The notes: generated by a model not told the origin, from the sequence alone. A stretch of DNA of 64,000 nt from Ancylobacter sonchi (GCF_018390695.1 NZ_JAHBGF010000011.1:186001-250000), one strand, 5' to 3'; counted from the first letter of the stretch, positions 40,100 to 50,081 are shown. Translations and numbers: made by a program.

Positions 40100-40869
40100 G
40101 CCTCAGCCGATGCCCGCTACCCGCTCCACGACATGGCGGACGCCTTGCAGCTGTGGGCGAAAACCGTCCTGCGGCCCCATCCGGCCGAGCGGGATCGCCG
40201 GGCTGCCGATGATCAGCGTCGCTTCGTCGCGGACGAACACCAGACACAGGCATGTCCCTGGGCAGCGTTGCAGACCCGCCGCCGGCCATCCGGCGCCCGG
40301 CCCCGCCAACTCACATTCAGGCGAGTGCTCCCATCGGCAGCCTGAAGGCCGGGAACCCTCGCGCCCGCGTCGGGTTGCCCCCATGCGGCATGCAGCGGCA
40401 CGCACCGGACGGCCGCCTGAAAGCGAGCAGCGGCCGGCCTTGGGCGGGCTTCAGACCGCATGATTATCTTCTATGCATGCCGGTTTTCTACGCGCCCACC
40501 GCGACGCCACGGCAATCATTCCCGCGCTGCAAACTGAAAAGAGGGCGAGGTTGACGCAGCGCAATATGTATTCATGCCGTATTTGGAACAAAAAACTGGA
40601 TATGACGTTCATTTCATAGTTAGATTCATACCCCCACACTTGTTGTGGACACTGGAATGACGTGAGGGCAGCACATGACGCAGCTTTCTTGGTTTTCGAC
40701 ATCAGGTTTGCGCCTCTTCATCGACAGGATCATCGCGATCCCTGCCGGTGTTATTGCTTCGAGCAGGAAGACGGACAGTCTTCGCCCGGACAATGCCGAG
40801 GTATGCACGCCTGTATTCGAATCCGGGAGCTGGTCTACCGACCATTTTCGACGCACGGGAATCAAACAA
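40100..40869. other. Approximately 770-bp region between serC and the XRE gene
   Basis: No certain gene. The left part (about 40100-40460) is GC-rich and holds overlapping open frames on both strands, of which one minus-strand frame ending at 40103 has good codon positions but no clear start. The part from about 40540 to 40640 is AT-rich and probably carries the promoter of the XRE gene; its reading frame stays open back to ATG 40675. Confidence 0.5.
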
Positions 40870-41193
40870 ATGAAAGCAAACGATCTCGTCGCCATGCGCC
40901 TGAATTGGGGTCTTTCGCAGGATTCGATGGCTGATCGCCTCGGCCTGCCGCACCAATCCTATGTAGAAATGGAACAAGGCGAGCGTCCGCTGAAGAAATC
41001 GCATCTTCTGGCGCTCGAGGAAATCGGCATCGACCTGTGCCTCATCAAGAAGGACGTCTCGATGCTGATCCCGCAGGTGCGTGCCGCCATCAACTATCTT
41101 GCCGAGCTCTCGGCCGATCACGCCCGCCCGATGCTGCATGTCGAGGCAGTGGAGGGGCACGCCTGGGCGTCCGCCCAAAGCAAACTTCAATAA
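40870..41193 (+). CDS. XRE-family helix-turn-helix protein
   Basis: A 107-residue regulator with a Cro/CI-type HTH at residues 3-60 (LNWGLSQDSMADRLGLPHQSYVEMEQG) and a helical tail. ATG 40870 is chosen because the HTH begins at once; the frame is open upstream to ATG 40675, which would add 65 residues of lower-GC, unrecognised sequence. No target is evident. Confidence 0.7.
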   Translation: MKANDLVAMRLNWGLSQDSMADRLGLPHQSYVEMEQGERPLKKSHLLALEEIGIDLCLIKKDVSMLIPQVRAAINYLAELSADHARPMLHVEAVEGHAWASAQSKLQ

Positions 41194-41363
41194 TCGAAGC
41201 AGTTTCAAACCGTCACAGCGAATCACCCGGCGCCCTTGCGGCGCCGGGCAAATTCAGGGCGGACAAGGCGCCGGCCGGCATCGAGGTACAACAGCACCTC
41301 AAGGCGACCCCAGACTTTCGTCGCCCCCGTCGATCGCCATGCTGCGTCGCATCACGCGGCGCG

Positions 41364-41615
41364 CTAGCTGCGAACCGCCCGCACGCCCCAGATCAGGATG
41401 CAGGCGCCGACGATTCCGGCCACCAGATAGCCCAGCCAGCCGCCGAAATTCACGCCCAGGAAGCTGAACAGGAAGCTCGCCACGGCCGCGCCGATGATGC
41501 CGAGCACGATGTTCAGGATGATCCCGGTGTCGCTCTTCATCAGGCTGGAGGCGATCCAGCCTGCCAAGCCGCCGATGATGATGGCGGCGATCCAACCGAT
41601 CCGTGCGTCTTCCAT
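41364..41615 (-). CDS. GlsB/YeaQ/YmgE family stress-associated membrane protein
   Basis: An 83-residue protein with three hydrophobic Gly-rich helices (WIAAIIIGGLAGWIASSLM, ILNIVLGIIGAAVASFLF, LVAGIVGACILIWG), the layout of transglycosylase-associated GlsB/YeaQ proteins. ATG 41615 follows GGAGTGG. Exact role unknown; family members are stress-induced. Confidence 0.9.
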   Translation of the reverse strand: MEDARIGWIAAIIIGGLAGWIASSLMKSDTGIILNIVLGIIGAAVASFLFSFLGVNFGGWLGYLVAGIVGACILIWGVRAVRS

Positions 41616-41833
41616 CGAAAGGCCACTCCCTTGTGCGACGGCGTCGGCACGGGCTGTCCCCGGTCGATGCCGCGGTCCCCAGTGATCTCGGCGCGCGAGC
41701 GCCGGCAAGAGAACGAGCAGAGGCCGGTTGTGGTTCCATCACACCGCATTGTGCGCTCGCGGACGGTTCCCGCACGGCACCGGGCGCACTAGAACGGGCG
41801 GGACATCGTCCACGCCACCCGTCCGGAGACGCC

Positions 41834-42412
41834 ATGCCTTCAATGTCCGACACCGCCCTGCGCTACGGCACCGTCAGCCGTGCGCTGCACTGGGGCATGG
41901 CGCTTCTGTTCGCCTGGCAGTTCTTCGGCATGGCGCTGCGCGCCGCGCTCGGGCGCTCGCCGATCGTCAGCTTCTTCGTCGGCAGCCATGTCACGGTCGG
42001 GGTGCTGCTGCTGGCGCTGGTGCTGCTGCGCCTCCTCTGGGCGCGGGTCAATCGCGGGCATCGCCCGCCCTATGAGGCCGGCCTGCTCGGCCGCGCCGCC
42101 CGTCTCGGCCATGCCGGGCTCTATGCGCTGATGGTGATCGTGCCGACACTCGCCGTGCTCAGGCTCTATGGCTCGGGGCGCGGCTATGCGCCGTTCGGCA
42201 TCGAGGTCTTCGCCCCCTCGGACACCAAGATCGAGTGGCTCATGGCGCCGGCCAACGCGCTGCACGGCCTGCTGGCCTGGGTGCTGCTTGCCCTGATTGC
42301 CGGGCACATCGCCATGGTGGCGGTGCACCAGTTGCTGCTGCGCGACCGGATCCTCTACCGCATGGTCCGCACCGCCGGCCCGGCCGATCCGGCCCCGGCC
42401 CGCGAGCGCTGA
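41834..42412 (+). CDS. cybB: Cytochrome b561
   Basis: A 192-residue four-helix di-heme b-type cytochrome of the inner membrane. Helix I carries the heme His in RALHWGMALLFAWQF, and further His residues lie in FVGSHVTVGVL, GHAGLYALM and ALIAGHIAMVAVHQ. It passes electrons from quinol to periplasmic partners. GGAG precedes ATG 41834. Confidence 0.9.
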   Translation: MPSMSDTALRYGTVSRALHWGMALLFAWQFFGMALRAALGRSPIVSFFVGSHVTVGVLLLALVLLRLLWARVNRGHRPPYEAGLLGRAARLGHAGLYALMVIVPTLAVLRLYGSGRGYAPFGIEVFAPSDTKIEWLMAPANALHGLLAWVLLALIAGHIAMVAVHQLLLRDRILYRMVRTAGPADPAPARER

Positions 42413-42421
42413 GGACGAGCG

Positions 42422-43099
42422 CTAATCGAGCAGGATGCGCAGGCCGATGCGGATTTCGTGCGCGCCCTGGTCCATATCGGGCAATCCGCCGCCACCGACG
42501 CCGAGATTGTCGAGGCTGAGATAGCGGTAGCCGAGATCGAGCTGCCAGTTCGGCGCCAGGTCGATGGCGACGCCGCCCATCGCCGCCCAGGCGAGCCCCC
42601 AGCCGGAACCGAAGCCGGGCAGGTCGAGATCGGCATAGCCGAGGCCGATGCCGGCGCCGACATAGGGGGTGACGCCGTGCCAGTTGCCGAGATCGAGATA
42701 GGCATTGGCGAGCACGGTGCCGACGCTGTAGTCGCCGGAGACACCGCCGAGGCTGTAATCCGCCTTGGTGCGATAGTCGGCGGTGAGGTCGAGCCGCAGC
42801 CAGTCGGCGAATTGCCCGCCAATGCCGAGGCCGATCAGCGCGGCGTCGTCGATGCCGCCGCCGATGCCGAGATCCGGCGTCTCGTTGAAGACGTAGCCGG
42901 TATCGAGGCGCAGATACCAGAAGCGGCTTTCCTCGACCTGCGGCGCCTTGGCCAGCAGATCGTCGGCGGAGAGATCGTCGACGGGCGGAGCGGCAATCGC
43001 GGGATCGGCGGCCATCGCCCGCCCGCCCGGCGCCAGGGCGAGCCCGACCACCAGCCCGAGGGCCGCGACACCCTGCCTCCAACGCCGACACACACCCAT
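42422..43099 (-). CDS. Outer-membrane beta-barrel protein (Omp25/RopB-like)
   Basis: A 225-residue exported barrel: signal peptide (hydrophobic run VAALGLVVGLALAPGG, cleavage near AMA-AD), then alternating hydrophobic strands (RFWYLRLDTGYVFNE, WRLDLTADYRTKADYSLGG-like) and a C-terminal strand ending IRIGLRILLD. Consistent with the small porin-like family common in Hyphomicrobiales. Likely structural or passive transport. Confidence 0.8.
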   Translation of the reverse strand: MGVCRRWRQGVAALGLVVGLALAPGGRAMAADPAIAAPPVDDLSADDLLAKAPQVEESRFWYLRLDTGYVFNETPDLGIGGGIDDAALIGLGIGGQFADWLRLDLTADYRTKADYSLGGVSGDYSVGTVLANAYLDLGNWHGVTPYVGAGIGLGYADLDLPGFGSGWGLAWAAMGGVAIDLAPNWQLDLGYRYLSLDNLGVGGGGLPDMDQGAHEIRIGLRILLD

Positions 43100-43257
43100 G
43101 CGAACCGCTCCTGCACTCTCCGGCGGCAGCCGCCGGAATCGATCGTCGGAGCGCAGTCTCGCCGCGATTGCTTAAGCGTCGATTAACCTTAACGGAGCGT
43201 TGACGCGAGAGCGGGGGAACGGGCACTGGCGCGCCCGCCCCCGCCTCGATCGGTCGG

Positions 43258-44190
43258 TCAGCCCTGCCGGGCGGCGCGGGCGGCGGATTCCAGATGCGGC
43301 GTCAGCGCCGGGTCGAGCCGCAGCGCCATCGCCAGCCGGGCGAGGAAGGCGCGCTCGGAGGTGGAATCCGGGTCGATGGCGAGCAGCGCCGCTATATAGA
43401 CCTCCGCCGCCTCCTCCTCGCTCGCCACCGTGCGGGCGAGGGTCTCGACGCTCGCGGGATTGGCGAGTTCGTCGGTGAGGAAGCGCTCGGCCTCGCCGAG
43501 ATCGGCGATGCCGTTCTCGTGCAGCTTGGCGGAGATCGCCACCCGCTCGGCGTCGTCGATGTGCCCGTCGGCCAGCGAGGCGGCGATCATGGTGCGCAGC
43601 AGCGTCAGCGGCAGCTGCGAATCCGAGGTCTGCGACGGATTGAACGGCGAGTTGGGCGGCGGCAGCTGAGCCGGCGTCGGCACCGGGTTGCGCGCCACGT
43701 CGGCGGTGGTCTGCTGCGGCGTCTCGCCGTTGCGGTAGTTGTTGTAGGCCTTGTAGGCGAGCGTGCCGACAAGGGCGAGCCCGCCGAGCGCCACCGCATT
43801 GCCGGCCATCTTGCGCCCGCTCTTGGAGCCGAGCACCAGCGAGACCAGCGCCCCGGCTGCCGCGCCGGAGGCCAGCGAGCCGCCATTATTGCCGAGATAG
43901 TCCTTGGCCCGGCCCATCAGGTCGCCGGCGAGCTGCGCGGGGGCAGGCTGCGCGGCGGGGGGCTGGGCTCCCGGCGGCCTCGTGCCGCCGAAGCCGTTCG
44001 GGCTGCGAGCCGGCTGGCCGCCGCCGAAGCTGCCGGCCAGCGAGCCCAGCTGGCCGAGGATACCGTCGAGCGGGCTGCCGGCCGCCGGCGCCTGCCCGGT
44101 GCGCGCCGGCACCTGCCCGCCCGCCGGCTGCTGCGGGCTGAGGAACTGGTCGAGGAGGCGCTTGGCGTCGAAACTGCGGGGGTCGAACAT
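43258..44190 (-). CDS. DUF533 (YebE-like) TerB-fold protein
   Basis: A 310-residue protein: Pro/Gly/Ala-rich N-terminus, a hydrophobic membrane-associated segment (about 105-150, GAAAGALVSLVLGSKSG ... ALGGLALVGTLAYKAY) and a C-terminal TerB-like helical domain (about 200-305) with ASLADGHIDDAERVAI. AGGAAACCGAGC precedes ATG 44190. Function unknown; inner-membrane association likely. Confidence 0.85.
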   Translation of the reverse strand: MFDPRSFDAKRLLDQFLSPQQPAGGQVPARTGQAPAAGSPLDGILGQLGSLAGSFGGGQPARSPNGFGGTRPPGAQPPAAQPAPAQLAGDLMGRAKDYLGNNGGSLASGAAAGALVSLVLGSKSGRKMAGNAVALGGLALVGTLAYKAYNNYRNGETPQQTTADVARNPVPTPAQLPPPNSPFNPSQTSDSQLPLTLLRTMIAASLADGHIDDAERVAISAKLHENGIADLGEAERFLTDELANPASVETLARTVASEEEAAEVYIAALLAIDPDSTSERAFLARLAMALRLDPALTPHLESAARAARQG

Positions 44191-44449
44191 GCTCGGTTTC
44201 CTTCTTGCGTAGGGAGCGAGGTAGGGGCCGAACATGTCTTCCGCAAGGTAAGAGCCGGTCGCCTTTCGCCCGACGCCAGAAGCGCAGATCACATTGACGG
44301 CATGAAGGCAGCCTGCGCCGTCCCCGGTTTTCCGCGTCGCATTTCTCATGTCGCATCCGTTCAACGGCGGCGCCCAAAAGATGCTCGCTCCGTCGCCCTC
44401 GCCGGTTCAGCATGGGCCCATCGCGCTCCTTCCGGGCGGAGACCCCGAC

Positions 44450-45700
44450 ATGCAGACCTTTTCCGGCTTCAACCTGTTCCGCCGCGCGCTCGGCGGCCAC
44501 AAGGGCTGGCAGCCGCAATGGCGTACGCCCGAGCCCAAGGCCGAGTACGACGTGATCATCGTCGGCGCCGGCGGCCACGGCCTCGCCTGTGCCTACTACC
44601 TCGCCAAGGAGCACGGCATCTCGAATGTCGCGGTGATCGAGCGCGGCTGGCTCGGCGGCGGCAATACCGGGCGCAACACCACCATCGTGCGCTCCAACTA
44701 CCTGTTCGACGAGAGCGCCGCGCTCTACGAGCATGCGGTGAAGCTGTGGGAAGGCCTGTCCGCCGACCTCAACTACAATGTGATGTATTCGGCGCGCGGC
44801 GTCTTGATGCTGGCGCATAACCATCACGACGTGCAGAGCTTCAAGCGCCACGTCCATTCCAATCGCCTGAACGGCGTCGACAATGAGTGGCTGAGCGCGG
44901 AGGAGTGCAAGGCGTTCTGCCCGCCGCTCAACATCTCCTCCATGCGCTACCCCATCCTCGGCGGTGCCTTGCAGCGGCGCGGCGGCACGGCGCGACACGA
45001 TGCGGTGGCGTGGGGCTTCGCCCGCGCGGCGGATTCGCGCGGCGTCGACATCATCCAGAACTGCGAAGTCACCGGCATCCGCCGCGGCCCCTCCGGCGCG
45101 GTGGAGGGGGTTGAGACCTCGAAGGGCTTCATCGGCGCCAAGAAGATCGGCGTCTCCGCCGCCGGCCACACCTCGGTGGTGATGGCGATGGCCGGGGTGC
45201 GCATGCCGCTGGAGAGCTTCCCACTACAGGCGCTGGTGTCCGAGCCGGTGAAGCCGGCCTTCCCGACCGTGGTGATGAGCAACACCATCCACGCCTATAT
45301 CTCGCAGTCGGACAAGGGCGAGATGGTGATCGGCGCCGGCACCGACGCCTACACCTCCTATTCGCAGCGCGGCGCGCTGCACATCACCACCCACACGCTC
45401 GACGCCATCTGCGAGCTCGTCCCGCAGTTCCGCCGGCTGCGCATGCTGCGCAACTGGGGCGGCATCGTCGACGTCACGCCGGATCGCTCGCCGATCATCG
45501 CCAAGACGCCGGTTCCCGGCCTCTATGTGAACTGCGGCTGGGGCACAGGCGGCTTCAAGGCGACGCCGGGCTCGGGCCATGTCTTCGCCCACACCATCGC
45601 GAAGGACGAGCCGCACCCGATCAACGCCCCCTTCACCATCGAGCGCTTCCGCGACGGCTTCCTCATCGACGAGGCGGCGGCGGCGGCGGTGGCGCATTGA
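44450..45700 (+). CDS. soxB: Heterotetrameric sarcosine oxidase beta subunit
   Basis: A 416-residue FAD/FMN subunit that oxidises sarcosine to glycine. The dinucleotide fold GAGGHG is at residues 39-44. The His in RGGTARHD (residue 183) probably is the covalent FMN site of the family. ATG 44450 (MQTFSGFNLF) with GGAG is the usual start; an upstream in-frame ATG at 44348 is rejected. First gene of a tightly packed sox operon. Confidence 0.94.
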   Translation: MQTFSGFNLFRRALGGHKGWQPQWRTPEPKAEYDVIIVGAGGHGLACAYYLAKEHGISNVAVIERGWLGGGNTGRNTTIVRSNYLFDESAALYEHAVKLWEGLSADLNYNVMYSARGVLMLAHNHHDVQSFKRHVHSNRLNGVDNEWLSAEECKAFCPPLNISSMRYPILGGALQRRGGTARHDAVAWGFARAADSRGVDIIQNCEVTGIRRGPSGAVEGVETSKGFIGAKKIGVSAAGHTSVVMAMAGVRMPLESFPLQALVSEPVKPAFPTVVMSNTIHAYISQSDKGEMVIGAGTDAYTSYSQRGALHITTHTLDAICELVPQFRRLRMLRNWGGIVDVTPDRSPIIAKTPVPGLYVNCGWGTGGFKATPGSGHVFAHTIAKDEPHPINAPFTIERFRDGFLIDEAAAAAVAH

Positions 45701-45711
45701 GGGAGAGCATC

Positions 45712-46080
45712 ATGCCCGCTCCCATCGATCTCGCCGGCAAGCTGTCCGCCTTCTCCGAGCGCTGGTCGCCGAAGGTGGTGGCCGATTTCAACGGCCACGA
45801 CGTCATGGTGGTGAAGGTGCAGGGCGAATTCGTCTGGCACTCCCATCCCGACACCGACGACTTCTTCCTGGTGCTCAAGGGCCGGCTCACCATCAAGCTG
45901 CGTGAGGCGGACGGCGTGGAGAGCGCCGTCACCCTCGGGCCGGGCCAGCTCTACATTGTCCCGAAGGGCGTCGAGCACTGCCCGGTGGCGGAGGAGGAGA
46001 CGCATCTCCTGCTCGTCGAGCCCACCGGCACGCCCAATACCGGCGATCCGGCGACCGCCGCCGTCAAGACGAGGCTCTGA
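45712..46080 (+). CDS. Cupin-domain protein inside the sox operon
   Basis: A 122-residue single cupin: metal-ligand motif WHSHPDTDDFFLVLKG and a second motif GPGQLYIVPKGVEHCP, with HxH, Glu-like and His residues intact. It is inserted between soxB and soxD with 11 and 3 base gaps, so it is co-translated with the oxidase. No catalytic role is known; it may bind a metal or a sugar-like ligand. Confidence 0.85.
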   Translation: MPAPIDLAGKLSAFSERWSPKVVADFNGHDVMVVKVQGEFVWHSHPDTDDFFLVLKGRLTIKLREADGVESAVTLGPGQLYIVPKGVEHCPVAEEETHLLLVEPTGTPNTGDPATAAVKTRL

Positions 46081-46083
46081 GCC

Positions 46084-46377
46084 ATGCTGATCATCACCTG
46101 CCCCTGGTGCGGCGAACGCCCCGAGATCGAGTTCGTCTATGGCGGCGAGGCGCACATCGCCCGCCCGACCGATCCGTCCGCCCTGTCGGACCAGGAATGG
46201 GCGGACTTCCTCTACAACCGCACGAATCCCAAGGGCACCCACGCCGAGCGCTGGCGCCACACCCATGGCTGCGGCCGCTTCTTCAACGCGGTGCGCGACA
46301 CGGTGAGCGACTTCTTCGTCGCCACCTACAAGCCCGGCGAGCCCCGCCCCGACCTCTCGCAGGATGACGCGAAATGA
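46084..46377 (+). CDS. soxD: Sarcosine oxidase delta subunit
   Basis: A 97-residue zinc-binding subunit. The zinc ligands Cys6, Cys9, His59 and Cys63 (CPWCG and WRHTHGC) are intact. Its stop overlaps the soxA start by 4 bases (ATGA). Confidence 0.95.
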   Translation: MLIITCPWCGERPEIEFVYGGEAHIARPTDPSALSDQEWADFLYNRTNPKGTHAERWRHTHGCGRFFNAVRDTVSDFFVATYKPGEPRPDLSQDDAK

Positions 46378-49300
46378 GCGGCTCCTTCCGCACCTCGTCC
46401 GGCGGACGCATCGACCGCGCCGCGCCGCTCGCCTTCCGCTTCGACGGCACCACCTATCGCGGCTATGCCGGCGACACCCTCGCCTCGGCGCTGCTGGCGA
46501 ACGGCGTGCACCTGCTCGGCCGCTCGTTCAAATATCACCGTCCGCGCGGCCTCCTCTCGGCCGGCTCCGACGAGCCAAACGCCCTCGTCGAGGTGAAGCG
46601 CGACGCCGCCCGCGTCACCCCGAACCTGCGCGCCACCCAGGTCGAGCTCTATGAGGGGCTGGACGCCGCCAGCCAGAACCGCTGGCCGTCGCTCGCCCGC
46701 GACGCAGGCGCGATGAACGATCTGTTCGCTCCCTTCCTGCCGGCCGGCTTCTACTACAAGACCTTCATGTGGCCGGCGGGCGCGTGGAAGCGCTTCTACG
46801 AGCCGAAGATCCGCGCCATGGCCGGGCTCGGCAAGGCGCCGACCCTGCCCGATCCCGACCGCTACACCCAGAACTACGCCCATTGCGACGTGCTGGTGAT
46901 CGGCGCCGGCCCCGCCGGCATCGCGAGCGCGCTGGCCGCCGCAGCCACCGGCGCCCGCGTCATCCTCGTCGACGAGCAGGCCGAGCTCGGCGGCTCGCTG
47001 CTCGCCGCGCCGGACGCCACGATCGATACCCAGCCGGCTATCGAATGGCTCGCCGACGCCCTCGCCGAACTCGCGGCGGCCGGCGTCGTATTGATGCCGC
47101 GCACCACCGCCTTCGGCTATTTCCCGCACAACATGATCGCGCTCGCCGAGCGCGTCACCGATCACCTCGCCGCCCCCGGCCCTGACATGCCGCGCGAGCG
47201 GCTGTGGCAGGTGCGGGCGGGCGAGGTGGTGCTGGCCACCGGCGCGCTGGAGCGCCCGCTGGTGTTCCCGGAGAACGACCGCCCCGGCATCCTGCTGGCG
47301 GACTCCGCCCGCATTTACCTCACCCGCTACGGCGTGAAGCCCGGCGAACGGGCGGTGATCTTCACCGCCGGCGACAGTGGCTACCGCACCGCGCTCGACC
47401 TCGCCGCCGGCGGGGTCGCCATCGCCGCCGTCGCGGATCTGCGCGCCGCGCCGGAGGGCGAGTGGCCGGCCCGCGCGCTGGCCGCCGGCATCGACGTACG
47501 GCCCTCTACCGTGATCACCGGCACCTCCGGCCGGCTGCGGGTGAACGGGGTGCATCTCGCCAAGGTGAAGAACGGCAAGGCCGGCCTGAACGAGCCGGTC
47601 GCCTGCGACACCGTGCTGATGTCGGGAGGGTGGACGCCCTCGGTGCACCTGTTCTCGCAGTCGCGCGGCAAGCTCACCTGGGACGAGACGCTGGGCGCCT
47701 ATCTGCCCGGCCAGTCGGTCGAGCGCGAGCGCTCCGCCGGCGCCTGCCGCGGCCGCTACGGCCTGGCTGCCGCGCTGGCCGACGGCTACCACGCCGGCGA
47801 ACAGGCCGCCGCCGAGGCCATGAAACATCCCGCCTCGGCGGCGCTGAAGGGCGCGAAAGCCCCCACCCGCTCCACCAGCCGCGCCTTCGGCGTCGTGGCA
47901 ACGGAAACCGGCACCGACGGTTTCATCGGCGCCACCCCGCATGGCCGCAACCCGGCCTTCGCCAAGGCCTTCGTCGATTGGCAGAACGACGTCACCGCCA
48001 AGGACATCGCGCTGGCGACCCGCGAGGGCTTCCGCTCCATCGAGCATGTGAAGCGCTACACCACGACGGGCATGGCGACCGACCAGGGCAAGACCTCCAA
48101 CATGAATGCGCTCGGCATCGTGTCGGAGCAGCTCGGCCAGCCGGTGCCGAAGATCGGGCTCACCACCTTCCGCCCGCCCTTCACTCCCACCACTTTCGGC
48201 ATCTTCGCCGGCACCGCGCGCGGCGACCTGTTCGATCCGGTACGCGTCACCCCGATCCATGGCTGGGCCGAAGCGCGCGGCGCCGTCTTCGAGCCGGTCT
48301 CGCTGTGGAAGCGCGCGCTGTATTTCCCCAATCGCGGGGAGGACATGCACGCCGCCGTCGCCCGCGAATGCAAGGCGGTGCGCACCGGCGTCGGCATCTT
48401 CGACGCCTCGACGCTCGGCAAGATCGAGGTGGTCGGCCCCGACGCCGCCGAGTTCATGAACCGCATCTACACCAATGCCTGGACCAAGCTCGCCCCCGGC
48501 CGGCTGCGCTACGGCGTGATGCTGCGCGAGGACGGCTTCGTGATGGATGACGGCGTGGTCGGCCGCCTCAGCTCCGACCGCTTCCACGTCACCACCACCA
48601 CCGGCGGCGCCGCCCGCGTGCTCGCCCATATGGAGGACTACCTCCAGACCGAGTGGCCGGATCTCGACGTCTGGCTCACCTCCACCACCGAGCAATGGGC
48701 GGTCATCGCCGTGCAGGGGCCGAATGCGCGGGCCGTCCTCGAACCGCTCGTCGAGGGCATCGACCTCTCCAAGGGCGCGATGCCGAATATGAGCGTCGCC
48801 GAGGGCCGCATCGCCGGCGTGCCGACGCGGCTGTTCCGCCTGTCCTTCGCCGGCGAGCTCGGCTTCGAGGTCAACGTCCCCGCCGCCCATGGCCGCGCGG
48901 TGTGGGAAGCCATCTTCAAGGCCGGCGAGCCGTTCGGCATCACGCCCTACGGCACCGAGACCATGCATGTGCTGCGTGCCGAGAAGGGCTACATCATCGT
49001 CGGCCAGGAGACCGACGGCACCGCCGGGCCGGACGACGTCAATCTCGGCTGGGCGGTCGGCAAGAACAAGAAGGACTTCGTCGGCAAGCGCTCGCTCAAC
49101 CGCGCCGCCTTCTTCATGCCGGACCGCAAGCAGCTGGTCGGCCTGCTGACCAGGAACCCCAAGGTGGTGCTGGAGGAAGGCGCCCAGCTGGTGGCCGATC
49201 CCGGTGCGGCGGTGCCGGTGCCGATGCTCGGCCATGTCACCTCCGCCTATATGAGCGCCACGCTCGGGCGTTCCATCGCGCTCGCCATGGTGAAGGGTGG

Positions 49301-49412
49301 CCGGTCCCGCATCGGCCGGACGCTGCACGTGCCGATGCCGAAGGGCGCGATCGCCGTCGAGGTGGTCGACCCGGTCTTCTACGACGCGGAAGGAGCCCGC
49401 CTCGATGTCTGA
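46374..49412 (+). CDS. soxA: Sarcosine oxidase alpha subunit
   Basis: A 1012-residue subunit with NAD-binding and folate functions. Order: an N-terminal 2Fe-2S-like fold domain without cluster (residues 15-110), a Rossmann FAD/NAD domain with VIGAGPAGIASA (from 175), and a C-terminal GcvT-like domain (about 605-1010) that accepts the methyl group onto tetrahydrofolate. The sarcosine methyl becomes 5,10-methylene-THF and H2O2 is formed. ATG overlaps soxD; the stop overlaps soxG by 8 bases. Confidence 0.95.
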   Translation: MSGSFRTSSGGRIDRAAPLAFRFDGTTYRGYAGDTLASALLANGVHLLGRSFKYHRPRGLLSAGSDEPNALVEVKRDAARVTPNLRATQVELYEGLDAASQNRWPSLARDAGAMNDLFAPFLPAGFYYKTFMWPAGAWKRFYEPKIRAMAGLGKAPTLPDPDRYTQNYAHCDVLVIGAGPAGIASALAAAATGARVILVDEQAELGGSLLAAPDATIDTQPAIEWLADALAELAAAGVVLMPRTTAFGYFPHNMIALAERVTDHLAAPGPDMPRERLWQVRAGEVVLATGALERPLVFPENDRPGILLADSARIYLTRYGVKPGERAVIFTAGDSGYRTALDLAAGGVAIAAVADLRAAPEGEWPARALAAGIDVRPSTVITGTSGRLRVNGVHLAKVKNGKAGLNEPVACDTVLMSGGWTPSVHLFSQSRGKLTWDETLGAYLPGQSVERERSAGACRGRYGLAAALADGYHAGEQAAAEAMKHPASAALKGAKAPTRSTSRAFGVVATETGTDGFIGATPHGRNPAFAKAFVDWQNDVTAKDIALATREGFRSIEHVKRYTTTGMATDQGKTSNMNALGIVSEQLGQPVPKIGLTTFRPPFTPTTFGIFAGTARGDLFDPVRVTPIHGWAEARGAVFEPVSLWKRALYFPNRGEDMHAAVARECKAVRTGVGIFDASTLGKIEVVGPDAAEFMNRIYTNAWTKLAPGRLRYGVMLREDGFVMDDGVVGRLSSDRFHVTTTTGGAARVLAHMEDYLQTEWPDLDVWLTSTTEQWAVIAVQGPNARAVLEPLVEGIDLSKGAMPNMSVAEGRIAGVPTRLFRLSFAGELGFEVNVPAAHGRAVWEAIFKAGEPFGITPYGTETMHVLRAEKGYIIVGQETDGTAGPDDVNLGWAVGKNKKDFVGKRSLNRAAFFMPDRKQLVGLLTRNPKVVLEEGAQLVADPGAAVPVPMLGHVTSAYMSATLGRSIALAMVKGGRSRIGRTLHVPMPKGAIAVEVVDPVFYDAEGARLDV

Positions 49413-49962
49413 CCTCCTGTTCCCGCTCTCCACCCTCGCCGCCACCGCGCCGGACATCCCGGCCGCCCGGCTGTCGGCGCTGCCGCCGGCGACGCGCCTG
49501 GTGTTCCGCGGACGCGAGGCGGCCATCGGGCCGGCCGGCATCGCCTTTGGCGCCGAGCTGCCCCGGCAGGCCTGCCGTTTCAAGCGCAGCGGCGACCGCC
49601 TCGCCGCCTGGCTCGGCCCGGATGAGTGGCTGCTGCTCGCCGAGGATGCCGATCCCGCCGCGCTGATCGCCGAGATCGAGCCGGCGGTGTTCGGCCTGCC
49701 GCACGCGCTGGCCGACGTCTCCAGCCGTTCGCTCGGCATCGCACTGGAGGGGCCGCGCGCCGCCTATGTGCTGAACCAGGGCTGCCCGCTCGACCTGTCG
49801 GAGACCGCCTTCCCGGTCGGCATGGTCACCCGCACCGTCTTCGCCAAGGCCGAGATCGTGCTGCTGCGCGAGGCCCCCGAGCGCTTCCGCCTCGACGTCT
49901 GGCGCTCCTTCGCCCCCTATGTCTGGGGCCTCCTGGAGGAGGCGCGGCGGGAGCTCGCGTGA
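49405..49962 (+). CDS. soxG: Sarcosine oxidase gamma subunit
   Basis: A 185-residue GcvT-like subunit (RSLGIALEGPRAAYVLNQGCPLDL and the ending DVWRSFAPYVWGLLEEA). ATG 49405 overlaps the soxA stop by 8 bases. This closes the soxB-cupin-DAG unit. Confidence 0.92.
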   Translation: MSDLLFPLSTLAATAPDIPAARLSALPPATRLVFRGREAAIGPAGIAFGAELPRQACRFKRSGDRLAAWLGPDEWLLLAEDADPAALIAEIEPAVFGLPHALADVSSRSLGIALEGPRAAYVLNQGCPLDLSETAFPVGMVTRTVFAKAEIVLLREAPERFRLDVWRSFAPYVWGLLEEARRELA

Positions 49963-50081
49963 GCCCGCCCGGCAAGGTCGGCGGCCGGGGCATCATCGTC
50001 CCCGGCTACCTCGCTTCCACCCCCGACGCCCCCACCTCCGCTTGCGGACCGAACTCTGCTATCCTCCGGCGCGAAATCTGC

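Noticed and set aside
40103-40260. Possible short minus-strand gene or gene remnant upstream of serC (tail reading GSPAIPLGRMGPQDGFRPQL)
   Set aside because: The codon pattern is good for about 45-50 codons, but no start with a ribosome-binding site and no family could be found. It may be a decayed fragment, so it is not listed as a gene.
46326-49739. 1137-codon minus-strand frame opposite soxA
   Set aside because: Antisense shadow of the very GC-rich soxA gene, with low-complexity His/Asp/Gly/Arg-rich translation.
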